Below are positions 19,148 to 28,677 of a stretch of DNA of 64,000 nucleotides, in pieces; the first letter of the stretch is position 1, and every line of letters starts with the position of its first letter. The stretch spans positions 282,667 through 346,666 of the forward strand of contig NZ_BCTM01000001.1 of assembly GCF_001571285.1 (NCBI RefSeq), in the 5' to 3' direction. This stretch comes from Kluyvera cryocrescens NBRC 102467 (GTDB lineage Bacteria > Pseudomonadota > Gammaproteobacteria > Enterobacterales > Enterobacteriaceae). The notes beneath the pieces are model-generated. The model searched no databases. It was not told the DNA's origin and saw nothing but the letters and a program-made list of their open reading frames with translations. A program made the translations under genes and the position numbers.

Positions 19148-19867
19148 ATGGCGCTTTATACGATTGGTGAAGTGGCACAGCTTTGTGATATCAACCCGGT
19201 CACGCTTCGCGCCTGGCAACGACGGTACGCGCTGCTGAAACCGCAGCGCACCGACGGCGGCCACCGGTTATTTAACGATGCCGATATCGACCGCATTCGT
19301 GAGATCCAGCGCTGGATTGAAACTGGCGTACAGGTCAGCAAAGTGAAAAATCTGCTCTGCGAGCAGCCGGACGGCTGGCGGGAACAGCAGGAAATCGCGC
19401 TACGTGATTTACGCAACGGTAACCTCAATCATCTTCGCCAGTGGGTCAAGGAGCTGCACCGTACCGACAGCGCGAGAACGCTGGTCGATAACCTCTTTAC
19501 GCCGCTGCGTCTGCGTCTGCAAAGCGCGCAGCTACCGCTGCACACGCTGTTAGGTCTGCTCGATGGCGTATTGATTAACGATATTGCCCTGAGCCTTTCC
19601 GCCGCTCGCCGTAAATCAGGGCCGCAGGCGCTGGTGGTCGGCTGGAACGTCACTGACCTCACCCGATTATGGCTGGAAGGCTGGGTTGCCTGCGAACAGG
19701 GCTGGCGGGTAGATGTACTCGCCCATTCCTTAAGCCACATTCAGCCCGAGCTGTTCCCCGGCCAGACGCTGCTGGTGTGGTGCGGCTCCGCGCCCAATGC
19801 CATGCAACAACAGCAATTGGCGCGCTGGCAAGAGGACGGTGCCGCCTTCGCCCTACCGGCAAATTAA
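19148..19867 (+). CDS. mlrA: MerR-like curli regulator MlrA
   Basis: A 239-residue MerR-family activator. The N-terminal winged helix (residues 1-70, ALYTIGEVAQLCDINPVTLR and RRYALLKPQRTDGGHRLF) is almost identical to E. coli MlrA. The C-terminal part (LDGVLINDIALSLSAARRKSG, TRLWLEGWVACEQGWRVDVL) resembles a B12-binding-like fold but, as in MlrA, without the cobalamin His motif. MlrA activates csgD and so curli and cellulose production. It is slightly shorter than the E. coli protein (243). GGAGG precedes the ATG; it is divergent from btsS. Confidence 0.94.
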   Translation: MALYTIGEVAQLCDINPVTLRAWQRRYALLKPQRTDGGHRLFNDADIDRIREIQRWIETGVQVSKVKNLLCEQPDGWREQQEIALRDLRNGNLNHLRQWVKELHRTDSARTLVDNLFTPLRLRLQSAQLPLHTLLGLLDGVLINDIALSLSAARRKSGPQALVVGWNVTDLTRLWLEGWVACEQGWRVDVLAHSLSHIQPELFPGQTLLVWCGSAPNAMQQQQLARWQEDGAAFALPAN

Positions 19868-19894
19868 TCGTTCATTAACAGCCATGCTTCGCGG

Positions 19895-19920
19895 TATAAT
19901 CTTTTGGTTAACAAAAGGAG
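19895..19920 (+). promoter_or_regulatory. yohO -10 element and ribosome binding site
   Basis: A perfect TATAAT at 19895-19900, with TTCATT 18 bp upstream as a weak -35, and AAGGAG at 19915-19920, 6 nt before the yohO ATG. The short leader supports yohO as an independently expressed small gene. Confidence 0.55.
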
Positions 19921-19926
19921 TACACC

Positions 19927-20040
19927 ATGAAGTCAGCTAAACTTGCAGCGATTGTGCTTTTCGCCTTTATGGCTATTAGCGGCATCGGTGGCGTGATGCT
20001 CGCAGGCTATTCATTTATTGTCCGCGGCGGTGTCGGCTGA
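19927..20040 (+). CDS. yohO: Small membrane protein YohO
   Basis: A 37-residue protein with one transmembrane helix, matching the small E. coli YohO by the shared core [10 protein letters not shown] and the same position between mlrA and yehW. It has a good -10 and ribosome binding site. Its last 26 bp overlap the 3' end of yehW on the opposite strand. The function is unknown. Confidence 0.88.
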   Translation: MKSAKLAAIVLFAFMAISGIGGVMLAGYSFIVRGGVG

Positions 20041-20752
20041 GCCGCAGGCTAAGCCGCTCAAAGGCGCGGTCGACGATAATCGCCGCCAGCGCCACTAACA
20101 TTGCCCCCTGCACCACATAAGCCGTATTAAACCCGCTCAGGCCGATGATAATTGGCGTGCCCAGCGTGTTTGCCCCGACCGTTGAAGCAATGGTCGCAGT
20201 TCCGATATTGACAATCACCGATGTCCGTACGCCGGCCACGATAACCGGTGCCGCCAGCGGCAACTCTACTTTGCAGAGCCTTTGCCAACCGGTCATTCCC
20301 ATGCCTTCCGCCACGCTGAGTGCCGCCGCAGGTACCGCCGCTAACCCGGCAAGCGTCCCCTGAAGTACGGGCAGAATGCCATACAGAATCAGCGCGATAA
20401 TCGCCGGCTTTTCACCAAAGCCCATCACCGGGACCGCCATCGCCAGCACGGCTACCGGCGGAAAGGTCTGCCCCATCGCCGCCAGCGTTTCCACCAGCGG
20501 GCGAAATTCGCGTCCGGCCGGGCGCGTAACCATCACGCCGGCGCTCATCCCAATCACAATTGCCAACAGGCTGGAGATCCCCACCAGCCGGGCATGCGCC
20601 AGGGTGAGGGAGAAAAAACTGGCCTGCTGGTAGAGCGGACGCGGCTGTTCGGGAAACAGCGCATGAAACAACGGCTCGCTGTGCGGCAGGCCAATCAGCA
20701 GCGCGGCGAACAGCACCAGCAGCCACAATAGCGGATCACGTAGCAGAGGCAT
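20015..20752 (-). CDS. yehW: Osmoprotectant ABC transporter permease YehW
   Basis: A 245-residue inner-membrane permease of the BPD_transp_1 type, close to E. coli YehW. The EAA-like loop appears in the region [29 protein letters not shown], and [21 protein letters not shown] is characteristic of quaternary-amine permeases. The start [10 protein letters not shown] at 20752 matches E. coli; its first 17 bp overlap the end of yehX. It is the last gene of osmF-yehYXW. Confidence 0.93.
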   Translation of the reverse strand: MPLLRDPLLWLLVLFAALLIGLPHSEPLFHALFPEQPRPLYQQASFFSLTLAHARLVGISSLLAIVIGMSAGVMVTRPAGREFRPLVETLAAMGQTFPPVAVLAMAVPVMGFGEKPAIIALILYGILPVLQGTLAGLAAVPAAALSVAEGMGMTGWQRLCKVELPLAAPVIVAGVRTSVIVNIGTATIASTVGANTLGTPIIIGLSGFNTAYVVQGAMLVALAAIIVDRAFERLSLRLSRHRRGQ

Positions 20753-21683
20753 CGCTCGGCTCCTCGCGCAGCAGATCGGCGAAATGCAGCGTGCCAATAA
20801 CGCTTCCAGCGCTGTTCGCCACCGGCAGAATGGTTCGCCGCTGGGTCATAAACCCGGATAGTGCGTCGCGCAGCGATAGCGTCGCCGCCAGCGGTTCACC
20901 CTCGGCAGAGTCACCGGGCCGAGCGTAGTCAGCCACCTGACGGAGTGACAACAAACGTACACCGAGTTCGCTGCGGCCAAAGAAGGTGCGCGCAAACTCG
21001 CTGCCCGGCGCGCTAAGCATCTCCAGCGGCGTCCCCTGCTGCACCACTTCCCCGCCGTCCATCAGGATCAAATTATCCGCCAGCCGCAGCGCCTCATCGA
21101 TATCATGCGTCACCAATACGATAGTGCGCCCCAACAGCTGGTGGATCCGGCGCATCTCCTGCTGGAGCGCCCCGCGGGTGACCGGATCCAAGGCGCCAAA
21201 AGGTTCATCCATTAACAGGACTTCCGGATCGCCCGCCAGCGCACGCGCCACGCCGACGCGCTGCTGCTGGCCGCCGGAAAGCTGGTGCGGATAACGCGCA
21301 CGCAGCGAAGGGTCTAAATCCAGCAGCGCCATCAGCTCATCAACTCGCGCATTGACCTTCGCCTTCGGCCACTTCAACAGCTGCGGCACGGTGGCGATGT
21401 TTTGTGCCACCGTCCAGTGGGGAAACAAACCAATCGATTGAATGGCATAGCCCATCCGCCGACGCAGCGCCAGCAGCGGCTGCTCGCGAATATCCTGGCC
21501 GGCAAAGCGGATCTGGCCGCTGTCCGGCTCGACCAGCCGGTTAATCATTTTGAGCGTGGTGGATTTTCCGGAACCAGAGGTGCCAATCAGCACTGAAAAG
21601 GCCCCCTCCTCCAGCCGTAGCGAGAGGTTTTTCACCGCCGGATGGGCGGCGAACGATTTATTCACCTGCATGAATTCAATCAC
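20736..21683 (-). CDS. yehX: Osmoprotectant ABC transporter ATPase YehX
   Basis: An ATP-binding subunit with Walker [10 protein letters not shown], signature LSGGQQQR, Walker [14 protein letters not shown] and H-loop VTHDIDEAL. The C-terminal region (about 265-315, [20 protein letters not shown]) resembles a single CBS-like module, as in OpuA/YehX proteins. I place the start at a GTG at 21683, giving [11 protein letters not shown], because it matches the E. coli start MIEF and lies 6 nt after GGAG. The in-frame ATG at 21689 directly abuts the GGAG and is too close to use it. Translation is coupled to yehY by a short overlap. Confidence 0.92.
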   Translation of the reverse strand: MIEFMQVNKSFAAHPAVKNLSLRLEEGAFSVLIGTSGSGKSTTLKMINRLVEPDSGQIRFAGQDIREQPLLALRRRMGYAIQSIGLFPHWTVAQNIATVPQLLKWPKAKVNARVDELMALLDLDPSLRARYPHQLSGGQQQRVGVARALAGDPEVLLMDEPFGALDPVTRGALQQEMRRIHQLLGRTIVLVTHDIDEALRLADNLILMDGGEVVQQGTPLEMLSAPGSEFARTFFGRSELGVRLLSLRQVADYARPGDSAEGEPLAATLSLRDALSGFMTQRRTILPVANSAGSVIGTLHFADLLREEPSDASAT

Positions 21684-22830
21684 CGGCATCTCCTTTTAGT
21701 AAGGCAATGACAAGGCTGAACAGCGCATCCGCCACCACCGCCAGGGCAATCACCGGGATCACGCCCAGCAGCACCAGATCCAGCGCGCTGCTTAAAAGCC
21801 CCTGGAAGACCAGTGCGCCAAACCCCCCAGCGCCAATTAAGGCGGCGACCACCGCCATACCGACCGTCTGCACCACCACCACCCGCAGGCTACGCAGCAG
21901 TACCGGCAAGGCTAGCGGTAACTGCACGCGGAAAAAGGTCTGTCCACGCCCCATGCCCATCGCCGCTGCGCTTTCCAGCACCTGAGGTGACACCTGCTGC
22001 ATGCCGGCCACCACGCCGCGTACCAGCGGTAACAGCGCGTATAGCACTAGCGCAATCAGCGCTGGCGTCAGGCCGGTACCCGCAACGCCGAAACCGGCCA
22101 GCCACGGGAAATGCTGTACCAGCCCAGCAAGCGGTGCAATCAACACGCCAAATAACGCCACCGACGGAATGGTTTGAATAATATTGAGCACCGTGAACAC
22201 GCTCGACTGCCGCCCCGGATGCCGCCAGCACCAAAGCCCCAGCGGAATACCGAGCATCAGCCCCGGCAGCAACGTGCCCCATAGGAGCGTCAGATGTTGA
22301 TGCAACGCATCATCAAACGTCTCCTGGCGGTTGGCGTACTCTTTCAGCAGTGACAGCCCGTCAAGTGCCCCGCTCCACAGCAGCCAGCAGGGTATCAGCC
22401 ACAGTTGAACATTCAGCAGCCAACGCCAGAGAGCGTGGGAGGCAAGACGCCGAATCGCGTCGCTACAGATGAGCAGCATCAGCAGTAGCGACAGCCACAG
22501 CCCGCCGCCGGGCGAAGTGCGCGCCAGCGGGGTGCTGGTTTCCGCCAGCCGATGCGCCGCCTCGCCGCCAAGCCACAGCAGCAGGGTGAAGCCAGACTGT
22601 GCCAGTAGCAGGATAAGCAGACTTACGGCTCGACCGGGTAAATAGCAAAGCGCGATAAACAGCACGGGGATTGGCAGCAGCGCCAGCGGCGGGAAGGACC
22701 AGACCTGCCACAGCCACAGGCCGTCGCCCGAGACCAGACGGTTCGGGGCAAAATTGACGAACGGCAGCGCGGCGGCGGCCAGCAAAATCAGTGCCAGCAG
22801 CACCACCACGCGGTTATGACAATAAGGCAT
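21676..22830 (-). CDS. yehY: Osmoprotectant ABC transporter permease YehY
   Basis: A 384-residue permease, larger than YehW, with about ten predicted transmembrane helices. The C-terminal half carries the BPD_transp_1 domain ([39 protein letters not shown] as the EAA loop). It pairs with YehW as the membrane channel of the OsmF-dependent transporter. It starts 12 bp after the osmF stop and overlaps yehX. In E. coli and Salmonella this system is RpoS- and osmolarity-induced and has low affinity for glycine betaine. Confidence 0.93.
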   Translation of the reverse strand: MPYCHNRVVVLLALILLAAAALPFVNFAPNRLVSGDGLWLWQVWSFPPLALLPIPVLFIALCYLPGRAVSLLILLLAQSGFTLLLWLGGEAAHRLAETSTPLARTSPGGGLWLSLLLMLLICSDAIRRLASHALWRWLLNVQLWLIPCWLLWSGALDGLSLLKEYANRQETFDDALHQHLTLLWGTLLPGLMLGIPLGLWCWRHPGRQSSVFTVLNIIQTIPSVALFGVLIAPLAGLVQHFPWLAGFGVAGTGLTPALIALVLYALLPLVRGVVAGMQQVSPQVLESAAAMGMGRGQTFFRVQLPLALPVLLRSLRVVVVQTVGMAVVAALIGAGGFGALVFQGLLSSALDLVLLGVIPVIALAVVADALFSLVIALLKGDAGD

Positions 22831-22842
22831 GCGATTAACCGA

Positions 22843-23760
22843 TTACTTCGACCACCCTTTCTGCTTCAGATAGCCTGCGGCGACGCTTTTGGCGTCCAGC
22901 CCTTCGACCGCAATCTTCGCGTTCAGGGTTTGCAGGGTCTTCTCATCAAGGCTGGCAAAGACCGGTTTCAGCCACTGGTCGAGGTCCGGGTAAGCTTTCA
23001 GTACCGCTTCACGCACTACCGGGGTTGGCGCATAAATGGGCTGTACGCCTTTCGGATCGCTCAGGGTTTGCAGACCGAGCGCCGCCACCGGGCCGTCGGT
23101 ACCGTAGGCCATCGCCGCGTTTACCCCAGACGTTTGCTGAGCGGCCGCTTTGATGGTCACCGCCGTATCACCGCCCGCCAGCGACAGCAGTTGATCCTGA
23201 TTCAGTTTAAAATCATAAGCTTTTTCAAAAGCGGGCAGCGCGTCGGCGCGTTCGATAAATTCAGCCGAAGCGGCCAGCTTAAAGGTGCCGCCGTCTTTCA
23301 GGTAACGGCTCAGATCGGCAAGCGAGGTCAGCTTATCCTTTTCCGCCACGTCCTTACGGACGGCGATGGTCCAGGTATTGTTGGCGGGTGCCGGCGTCAG
23401 CCATACCAGATGATTTTTCTCCGCATCCAGCTTTTTCACCTTCTCGTAGCCGGCCTGCGCGTTTTTCCACGCCGGGTCGTTTTCATCTTTGAAGAAAAAC
23501 GCGCCGTTGCCGGTGTATTCCGGGTAGATATCCAGTTCACCGGAGGTAATTGCACCGCGCACCACCGGCGTGGTGCCCAACTGCACTTTATTGACGGTTT
23601 TAACCCCGTGGCTTTCCAGCACCTGCAAAATGATATTACCGAGCAGCGCGCCCTCGGTATCAATTTTCGACCCCACCTTCACCGGCTCAGCGGCCTGCAA
23701 CGGCAGGCTGACCGCCGCCAGCAGCACCAGCGGGCCGCTCCATCCCCGTAAAATCGTCAT
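22843..23760 (-). CDS. osmF: Osmoprotectant-binding protein OsmF (YehZ)
   Basis: A 305-residue periplasmic substrate-binding protein of the OpuAC/ProX type, the same length as E. coli OsmF. The signal peptide ends near LQAAEPV; the mature part carries VGSKIDTEGALLGNIILQVL, TSGELDIYPEYTGNG and WLTPAPANNTWTIAVR, all family-typical, with aromatic residues for quaternary-ammonium binding. It is the first gene of the operon; GAGGAA precedes the ATG. Confidence 0.95.
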   Translation of the reverse strand: MTILRGWSGPLVLLAAVSLPLQAAEPVKVGSKIDTEGALLGNIILQVLESHGVKTVNKVQLGTTPVVRGAITSGELDIYPEYTGNGAFFFKDENDPAWKNAQAGYEKVKKLDAEKNHLVWLTPAPANNTWTIAVRKDVAEKDKLTSLADLSRYLKDGGTFKLAASAEFIERADALPAFEKAYDFKLNQDQLLSLAGGDTAVTIKAAAQQTSGVNAAMAYGTDGPVAALGLQTLSDPKGVQPIYAPTPVVREAVLKAYPDLDQWLKPVFASLDEKTLQTLNAKIAVEGLDAKSVAAGYLKQKGWSK

Positions 23761-23828
23761 ACGCTTTCCTCTTATTGGCGCTCAATAAAACGGCGCTTGA
23801 GAAAAAAGCGTAGACGATTTTTCGCCAA

Positions 23829-25064
23829 TTAGCTGTTTTCTGGCATTTTTAACGGCAGCGTCAGCAGGCTGGCGGCAAAATAAAGCAGTGCAATCACCCA
23901 CAGCGTCCCCTCCACGCCCAGCGGATTCACGCACAGCGTGACGATAAGCGGGCCGACAAAGTTGCTTAACCCGGAGCCTAAATTCAGGCAGGAGATCGCC
24001 GCTCCTTTGTTTTCCGGCAGCAGCGAAGGGATCAGCGCGCTCAGTGGGCCAAACGCCCCAAGGCCAATGGCATAAATCGCCAGCGCGATAATCAGCGCCG
24101 TGCTGCTATGGCCAAACAGTACCGGCGCATAGCACACCGCCAGCGCGGAAATACCGCACAGCGTGCCAGCAAACCATGCCACCGTATTACGCCAACCGAT
24201 GGTGTCGCCAAGCCAGCCGAATAAGTAGTTGGCGAAGATATTCACCACGTTGACCAGCCCCCAAATGGTTAGCCACTCTTCAATGCTAAAACCAAAACGC
24301 GGGAGATACACCGGCATCAGGATAACCAGCGAGAACTTACCGATATCATTGATGGTTTTCACCACCACCGCGAGGCGCATTTTCGGCTCGCGCAGCAGCA
24401 CGATAATGCCCTCCGCTAGCGCCGGGCCTATCGCCACATCGCGCTGCCAGTGAGGTTTGTCACGATTGAGCACCAGCGCACAGCCGCAGCCTGCCAGCAC
24501 GAAGAGAAAACCAGAAAGCAGCGTGGTCGTTTCACCCACCCGCGGTATCATAAATCCCGAGAACCACGGCCCGACGATGGTCATCCCGACGCCAAAGGCA
24601 ATCCAGAACCAGGAGACGGCGCGCCCTAAAATGCGCGCTTCGCAGCGCTGGTTAATCCACACCAAAAACGAGTAGGCAAACAGGGGATAGGCCATCCCGC
24701 GGACAGCGTAACTCACCATCATCATCGGGTAGTTGCCTTCCGGCAAGGCGACAAAAATAAACGGCACTGAGCCGATAAAATAGAGCACGGTCGCCAGCCA
24801 CATTAGCCGACGCACGCCCAGTACGCCCGCACCAATGCCGGAGAACCAGGAGATGGCGGCGACGCACAGGCCGAACACCGATGACAGCAGGCTAATATGC
24901 ACGGCGTCGAGACCGCGCTGTTGAAGGAGCGACGCCAGCCAGCTTTGCTCAATGGTCGCCCCAGTGATAAACAGGAATACCCCGATGAAGCCCCACGCCA
25001 GCTCCCGCGGCAGGCCTAAGCGCGCCCAAATCCCCTGTTGAATATATAAAGTCCTGTCGGTCAT
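23829..25064 (-). CDS. MFS transporter, RbtT/DalT polyol-permease-like
   Basis: A 411-residue major-facilitator protein with twelve predicted helices. It resembles the ribitol/arabinitol transporters RbtT and DalT of Klebsiella in several places: GMAYPLFAYSFLVWI, IGLGAFGPLSALIPSLLPENKGAAISCLNLGSGLSNFVGP and the length. The substrate is not certain. I start at the ATG at 25064; a longer frame from 25097 would begin inside the loop of a terminator hairpin. No catabolic dehydrogenase or kinase for a polyol is adjacent; the genes upstream on the same strand are a GPH transporter and a GH28 glycosidase. Confidence 0.82.
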   Translation of the reverse strand: MTDRTLYIQQGIWARLGLPRELAWGFIGVFLFITGATIEQSWLASLLQQRGLDAVHISLLSSVFGLCVAAISWFSGIGAGVLGVRRLMWLATVLYFIGSVPFIFVALPEGNYPMMMVSYAVRGMAYPLFAYSFLVWINQRCEARILGRAVSWFWIAFGVGMTIVGPWFSGFMIPRVGETTTLLSGFLFVLAGCGCALVLNRDKPHWQRDVAIGPALAEGIIVLLREPKMRLAVVVKTINDIGKFSLVILMPVYLPRFGFSIEEWLTIWGLVNVVNIFANYLFGWLGDTIGWRNTVAWFAGTLCGISALAVCYAPVLFGHSSTALIIALAIYAIGLGAFGPLSALIPSLLPENKGAAISCLNLGSGLSNFVGPLIVTLCVNPLGVEGTLWVIALLYFAASLLTLPLKMPENS

Positions 25065-25075
25065 GTCCGTTATCC

Positions 25076-25110
25076 AAAAAAAGTCCCGGGGTCGCATGGC
25101 TTGCCCGGGA
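25076..25110 (-). terminator. Intrinsic terminator or attenuator upstream of the MFS gene
   Basis: On the minus strand TCCCGGG pairs with CCCGGGA (7 bp, 13-nt loop), followed by C and seven T's. It lies downstream of the GPH transporter gene and ends only 11 bp before the MFS start codon. It can stop the upstream operon, but leaves no room for a complete promoter before the MFS gene. Confidence 0.8.
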
Positions 25111-25162
25111 GAACACTGTGTTATTCATCTGCCCGACAGCGCGACGCGATGCCGGGTAAAAC

Positions 25163-26722
25163 CTAGGCGTTATGTAGCGGAACCTGATGCTGTTTGGCTT
25201 TCAGCAAACTGCGGTTAACATGGCCGACGGTGTTGTCACCCCAGCACTGCTCATAAGGCAAGCCGGTCAGACTTTCGATGATCTCTTTGGTTTGCGCCGT
25301 GACGGTGGCTTTGCTCCCGCCCTGCTTCAGGCGCGCCACTTCCTCGTTCAGTACCGCATGCGTGCGACTGTTTACTTTGAACTGGAAGGCAGACCAGATC
25401 CCCCACAAGGTCAGCGCCACCGGCAGAATGATCATGATCGCGAGGATCATGTTGATAGCCGATTCAGGCTGGCTGGTATGGCCGGTGACAAAACCGGACA
25501 TTTGCAGCGCGACGCCGACGAGGAAGATAGACAGCGCCTGGGACGCTTTACGCAACAGGCTCATAAACCCGGCGAAAATCCCTTCACGACGGCTGCAGGT
25601 GAGGATTTCGTCCACATCGGCCACGAAGGTGTAGTTGTTCCACGGAATAGAGTAGATACCACCGCGCGCCAGACCAGCGACGCCCGCCGCAAGGTACAGC
25701 ATGGACATGCTGGTTGAACCGTAGAGGTAGGTCACCGCAAACAGCGCAAACGCTACCAGCGCCATCAGCGCCTGGGTCGCAAACGCGCGGGACGGCGAGT
25801 AGCGCAGAGTCAGCCATGTCGCTACGCCCACACCAAAGAACTGCAGGCCGTTGATCACGCTCAGCAGGTTACTGGCGACGACTGACGATGTTGCCAGCGC
25901 GAACACCACAAAATAGGTAAAGACAGAGTTGAAAATATCCTGCGCCACCGAGCCCCCTAAGTACATCCCAAGGTGCGAGCGAAAGGTTTTGATTTTCAGC
26001 GTTGACACAAAGTCGTAGTAAATATCGAACAGGCGTTTGCCCAGCGGCTGCTTCTCGGCGCGCACAATGCTGCGCTCGCTGAGCTCAATCTCTTCAAGTG
26101 AACGTTCCCAGGTGCCGAAATAGACAAAGAGCAGCACAATCATGAAAGCGACGGTGAAAATCGCCCCGGCGTAGAAGAATGAGATGGCGGAGTCGGCGCC
26201 AAAGTAGGCCAGCAGACGCCCCGGCAAAAAGGCAGCAGTAAAACCGGCAAACTGGGCAATGTACATACGCGCGCTGGTGAGCTTCGAGCGTTTGGTGAAA
26301 TCAGAAGTCATCTCCGCCGACAGGGTGTCGTACGGGATCATGATCATCGAGTAAACGATTTCGAACAGAATATAGGCCAGCAGATAGGTCCAGTAGCCAA
26401 AACCCTGCACCCACAGCAGGCTGTAGACTGCCACCAGCGGGATGCTCAACAGCAGGAAGAAACGGCGGCGCCCAAAGCGACGGCCAAGACGCGTTTTATG
26501 GAAGTTATCGGAAATGTAGCCCATCAGCGGGCACATGATCACATCGACGATACGCGCTACGGCAAACAGCGACCCGGCTTCAATAGGCGTCAGGCCGCAG
26601 AAGGTGGTCAGGAAGAACAGCAGCCAGGCGCTCACCAGAGTAAACGCGCCAGAGCCAATGACATCGGCCAGACCAAAGCAGATGTAGTTGTGGAGTTTTA
26701 TTTCCCGCACTTTTTTTATCAT
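25163..26722 (-). CDS. GPH-family glycoside-pentoside-hexuronide:cation symporter
   Basis: A 519-residue membrane protein with twelve predicted helices and the GPH signature regions: VARIVDVIMCPLMGYISDN with the conserved Asp between helices 2 and 3, YSMIMIPYDTLSAEMTSDFTKRSKLTSARM, and SIPWNNYTFVADVDEILTCSRREGIFAGF. It belongs with the MelB/XylP/UidB relatives that often sit beside intracellular glycosidases. GGGGATGG precedes the ATG. It lies 62 bp downstream of a GH28 gene on the same strand. The inferred role is to import a galacturonate- or rhamnose-containing oligosaccharide for that enzyme. Confidence 0.88.
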   Translation of the reverse strand: MIKKVREIKLHNYICFGLADVIGSGAFTLVSAWLLFFLTTFCGLTPIEAGSLFAVARIVDVIMCPLMGYISDNFHKTRLGRRFGRRRFFLLLSIPLVAVYSLLWVQGFGYWTYLLAYILFEIVYSMIMIPYDTLSAEMTSDFTKRSKLTSARMYIAQFAGFTAAFLPGRLLAYFGADSAISFFYAGAIFTVAFMIVLLFVYFGTWERSLEEIELSERSIVRAEKQPLGKRLFDIYYDFVSTLKIKTFRSHLGMYLGGSVAQDIFNSVFTYFVVFALATSSVVASNLLSVINGLQFFGVGVATWLTLRYSPSRAFATQALMALVAFALFAVTYLYGSTSMSMLYLAAGVAGLARGGIYSIPWNNYTFVADVDEILTCSRREGIFAGFMSLLRKASQALSIFLVGVALQMSGFVTGHTSQPESAINMILAIMIILPVALTLWGIWSAFQFKVNSRTHAVLNEEVARLKQGGSKATVTAQTKEIIESLTGLPYEQCWGDNTVGHVNRSLLKAKQHQVPLHNA

Positions 26723-26784
26723 TTTCCATCCCCTTGAACAGTACAGAACGACGCGGTGTTTCGCCGCGCCAGCATCAAATAGCT

Positions 26785-28125
26785 TCAGGCGTCGGCGTTT
26801 TCCTGCACGATGGCGCTCGCACTCCAGCCCGGCGGCAGCGGCTGTGGGCGACGAATGCGCACATCGTTAAGCGTCAGCCCCCATACACCGTTGGCATACA
26901 GCGCAGGCAGCCCACCTGGATACGCCTCCACCCCCCAGGCGCGACCGGTTTGCGGATTGACCCGATAAGCGTTATCCAGCCCCATTCCGGTTGGGCTTGC
27001 CGGGTTACACGGTGGGCGAATGTCGTAGCAGCCCTGCTCGTCCGATGGGCCAGCCAGTTGCTGTAATGAGAGCGAGTTGAAGGTCACGTAGCGAATATCA
27101 CCCGGCGTTTCGCTATGCAGGTTGATAGCCCCTTCACCCACGCCGGAAAGCTGGCTGAAGGTAATGTCCTCGACTCGGCCCGGCTGAATTTGCGGATCGC
27201 GATGGCGCACCGAGATAAACACCGGGTCGGCTTTGCCCCAATGGCACGGGTGGCCGTGGCGGCAGTCGAACAGAATGTTGCTGAAAATCATCTGGCTGAA
27301 CTGGCCGCCGTCGCGGGAGACCAGGCCAATGCCGCGGTTGGACTCAAAAATCGAGCAGTTTTGCACCGCGATATGGCTGATATCGGCGAAGGTTTCCGTT
27401 CCGACCTTAATGGCGCAGCTTTTAGAACGAATCAGGCAGTTGTTGACCACTACGTGGCGGGTGGCCTGCTGCAAACCTTCCGGCTTACGCGTGGTTTTAA
27501 TGCAGATGCCGTCGTCGGCAGCGCTGAAATAGCTGTCGCTGATATGCACGTGCTGACAGCTATCGATATCCAGCGCGTCGGTATTGGACAGCGCCAGATC
27601 GTTATCTATGGTGAGATTCTGGATAAACACCTGGTTGCAGCTCACCAGATGCGCCGTCCACATCGGCGAATCACTGATGGTGATATCGCGAATACGCACC
27701 TGCTGGCAGCCTTCCAGCACCAGCATGCGCGGACGCAGGGTTTTCGGCTGGCGATAGCCTTGCGCATCGGCACTGGCGGAAAACCAGGCGCTCGCACCGC
27801 CGACCAGGCTGCCTTCACCGCTCAGGGTGATGTGCTGGGCATCGCGCGCATAGATGAGCGCCATCCGCGAGAGTTCGGCGACGGTTTGCGTCAATGTCTG
27901 CGGGTAATCTTCTGCATTCGGGCTGGCCAACAGGCGCGCTCCCGCTTCCAGATGGAGGGTGAAATTCGATGGCAGTATCAGCGTGCCGGTCATCCAGTCA
28001 CCCGACGGCACCACCAGCGTGCCGCCGCCCGCGCGGTCAATTTCATCAATCAACTGTTGTAACTGAGCGGTCAGCGGCGTTTTGCCGCTACGGTCGAGTG
28101 AAGTGTTATGCAGTGAAATTTTCAT
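26785..28125 (-). CDS. Cytoplasmic GH28-family glycoside hydrolase (polygalacturonase-like)
   Basis: A 446-residue right-handed parallel beta-helix protein of glycoside hydrolase family 28. The catalytic aspartates are present: NTD at residues 181-183 and DD at 204-205 (AADDGICIK). The canonical GHG motif is replaced by KVGTET at 240-245, as happens in exo-acting or rhamnogalacturonan-type branches. There is no signal peptide, so it acts inside the cell on imported oligosaccharides, in keeping with the GPH transporter gene just downstream. AGGT precedes the ATG. Likely substrates are unsaturated or saturated pectin-derived oligomers; the exact bond is uncertain. Confidence 0.87.
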   Translation of the reverse strand: MKISLHNTSLDRSGKTPLTAQLQQLIDEIDRAGGGTLVVPSGDWMTGTLILPSNFTLHLEAGARLLASPNAEDYPQTLTQTVAELSRMALIYARDAQHITLSGEGSLVGGASAWFSASADAQGYRQPKTLRPRMLVLEGCQQVRIRDITISDSPMWTAHLVSCNQVFIQNLTIDNDLALSNTDALDIDSCQHVHISDSYFSAADDGICIKTTRKPEGLQQATRHVVVNNCLIRSKSCAIKVGTETFADISHIAVQNCSIFESNRGIGLVSRDGGQFSQMIFSNILFDCRHGHPCHWGKADPVFISVRHRDPQIQPGRVEDITFSQLSGVGEGAINLHSETPGDIRYVTFNSLSLQQLAGPSDEQGCYDIRPPCNPASPTGMGLDNAYRVNPQTGRAWGVEAYPGGLPALYANGVWGLTLNDVRIRRPQPLPPGWSASAIVQENADA

Positions 28126-28677
28126 ATCGCTACCTGCTGATGTTGAGATAGCTGCATTTAACGCGGGTTTTCGTCTTCTCTCGCCGGACAGATGTCGGCT
28201 TTTTTACGTATTAGTGAATGGCATCACGCCTGTTCTTACGCTGCGGGGCCGCATTTGAACTGGCGCACAAAACGATGACAAGTGCGAGGCGTGAGTCGTG
28301 AGATTAATCACGTTACGTACGGTTTTGCGGATAAAAAATAGGCTATTTAACGCAGATCCTGCGTCACAGAGAGATAAATCGCGATGGGGTTCACAAAGTG
28401 GAGTGAAGAGCGGGATTGGGGGGTATCAACACAATGTAGAAGCGGTTCCTTTACAGAGATGCCCTGCCTTGTGCGAGTTCATTTTTCCACTATTCATGTA
28501 CCATCGAGCCGAGCTTTCAGCTGCTCGTCAATACGCAAGTTGCTGCTACCCATATCCTTCACCCCATGCCAGCATGCTAAAAATGCTTTTGGCAAATCAC
28601 GACAGAAGTTAGAAAACGAATCGTAAGAATTTGGCCACCGTCCTCTTTGTGCCAAAAGCGATCGTCAAAATGTATGT
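28126..28677. other. Intergenic region upstream of the GH28 operon
   Basis: About 550 bp with no supportable gene. It should hold the GH28-GPH promoter. A palindromic CRP-like sequence lies at 28297-28312. Plus-strand frames here (for example 28298-28612) lack homology and ribosome binding sites. Confidence 0.5.
28297..28312. promoter_or_regulatory. CRP-like site upstream of GH28 operon
   Basis: CGTGA-GATTAA-TCACG, a perfect 5-bp dyad that differs from the CRP consensus TGTGA-N6-TCACA only in the outermost base of each arm. It is about 170 bp upstream of the GH28 start. No matching -10 was found at the standard spacing, so its role is tentative. Confidence 0.35.

Noticed and set aside
22816-23751. 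311-codon open frame antisense to osmF
   Set aside because: The osmF reading has full-length homology and a signal peptide; the antisense frame has neither.
25065-25097. Longer start for the MFS transporter (MRPRDFF...)
   Set aside because: The alternative ATG lies in the loop of an intrinsic terminator and the extra residues are not family-like.
27115-28062. 315-codon open frame antisense to the GH28 gene
   Set aside because: The GH28 frame carries the catalytic motifs NTD and DD; the opposite frame is a composition effect.
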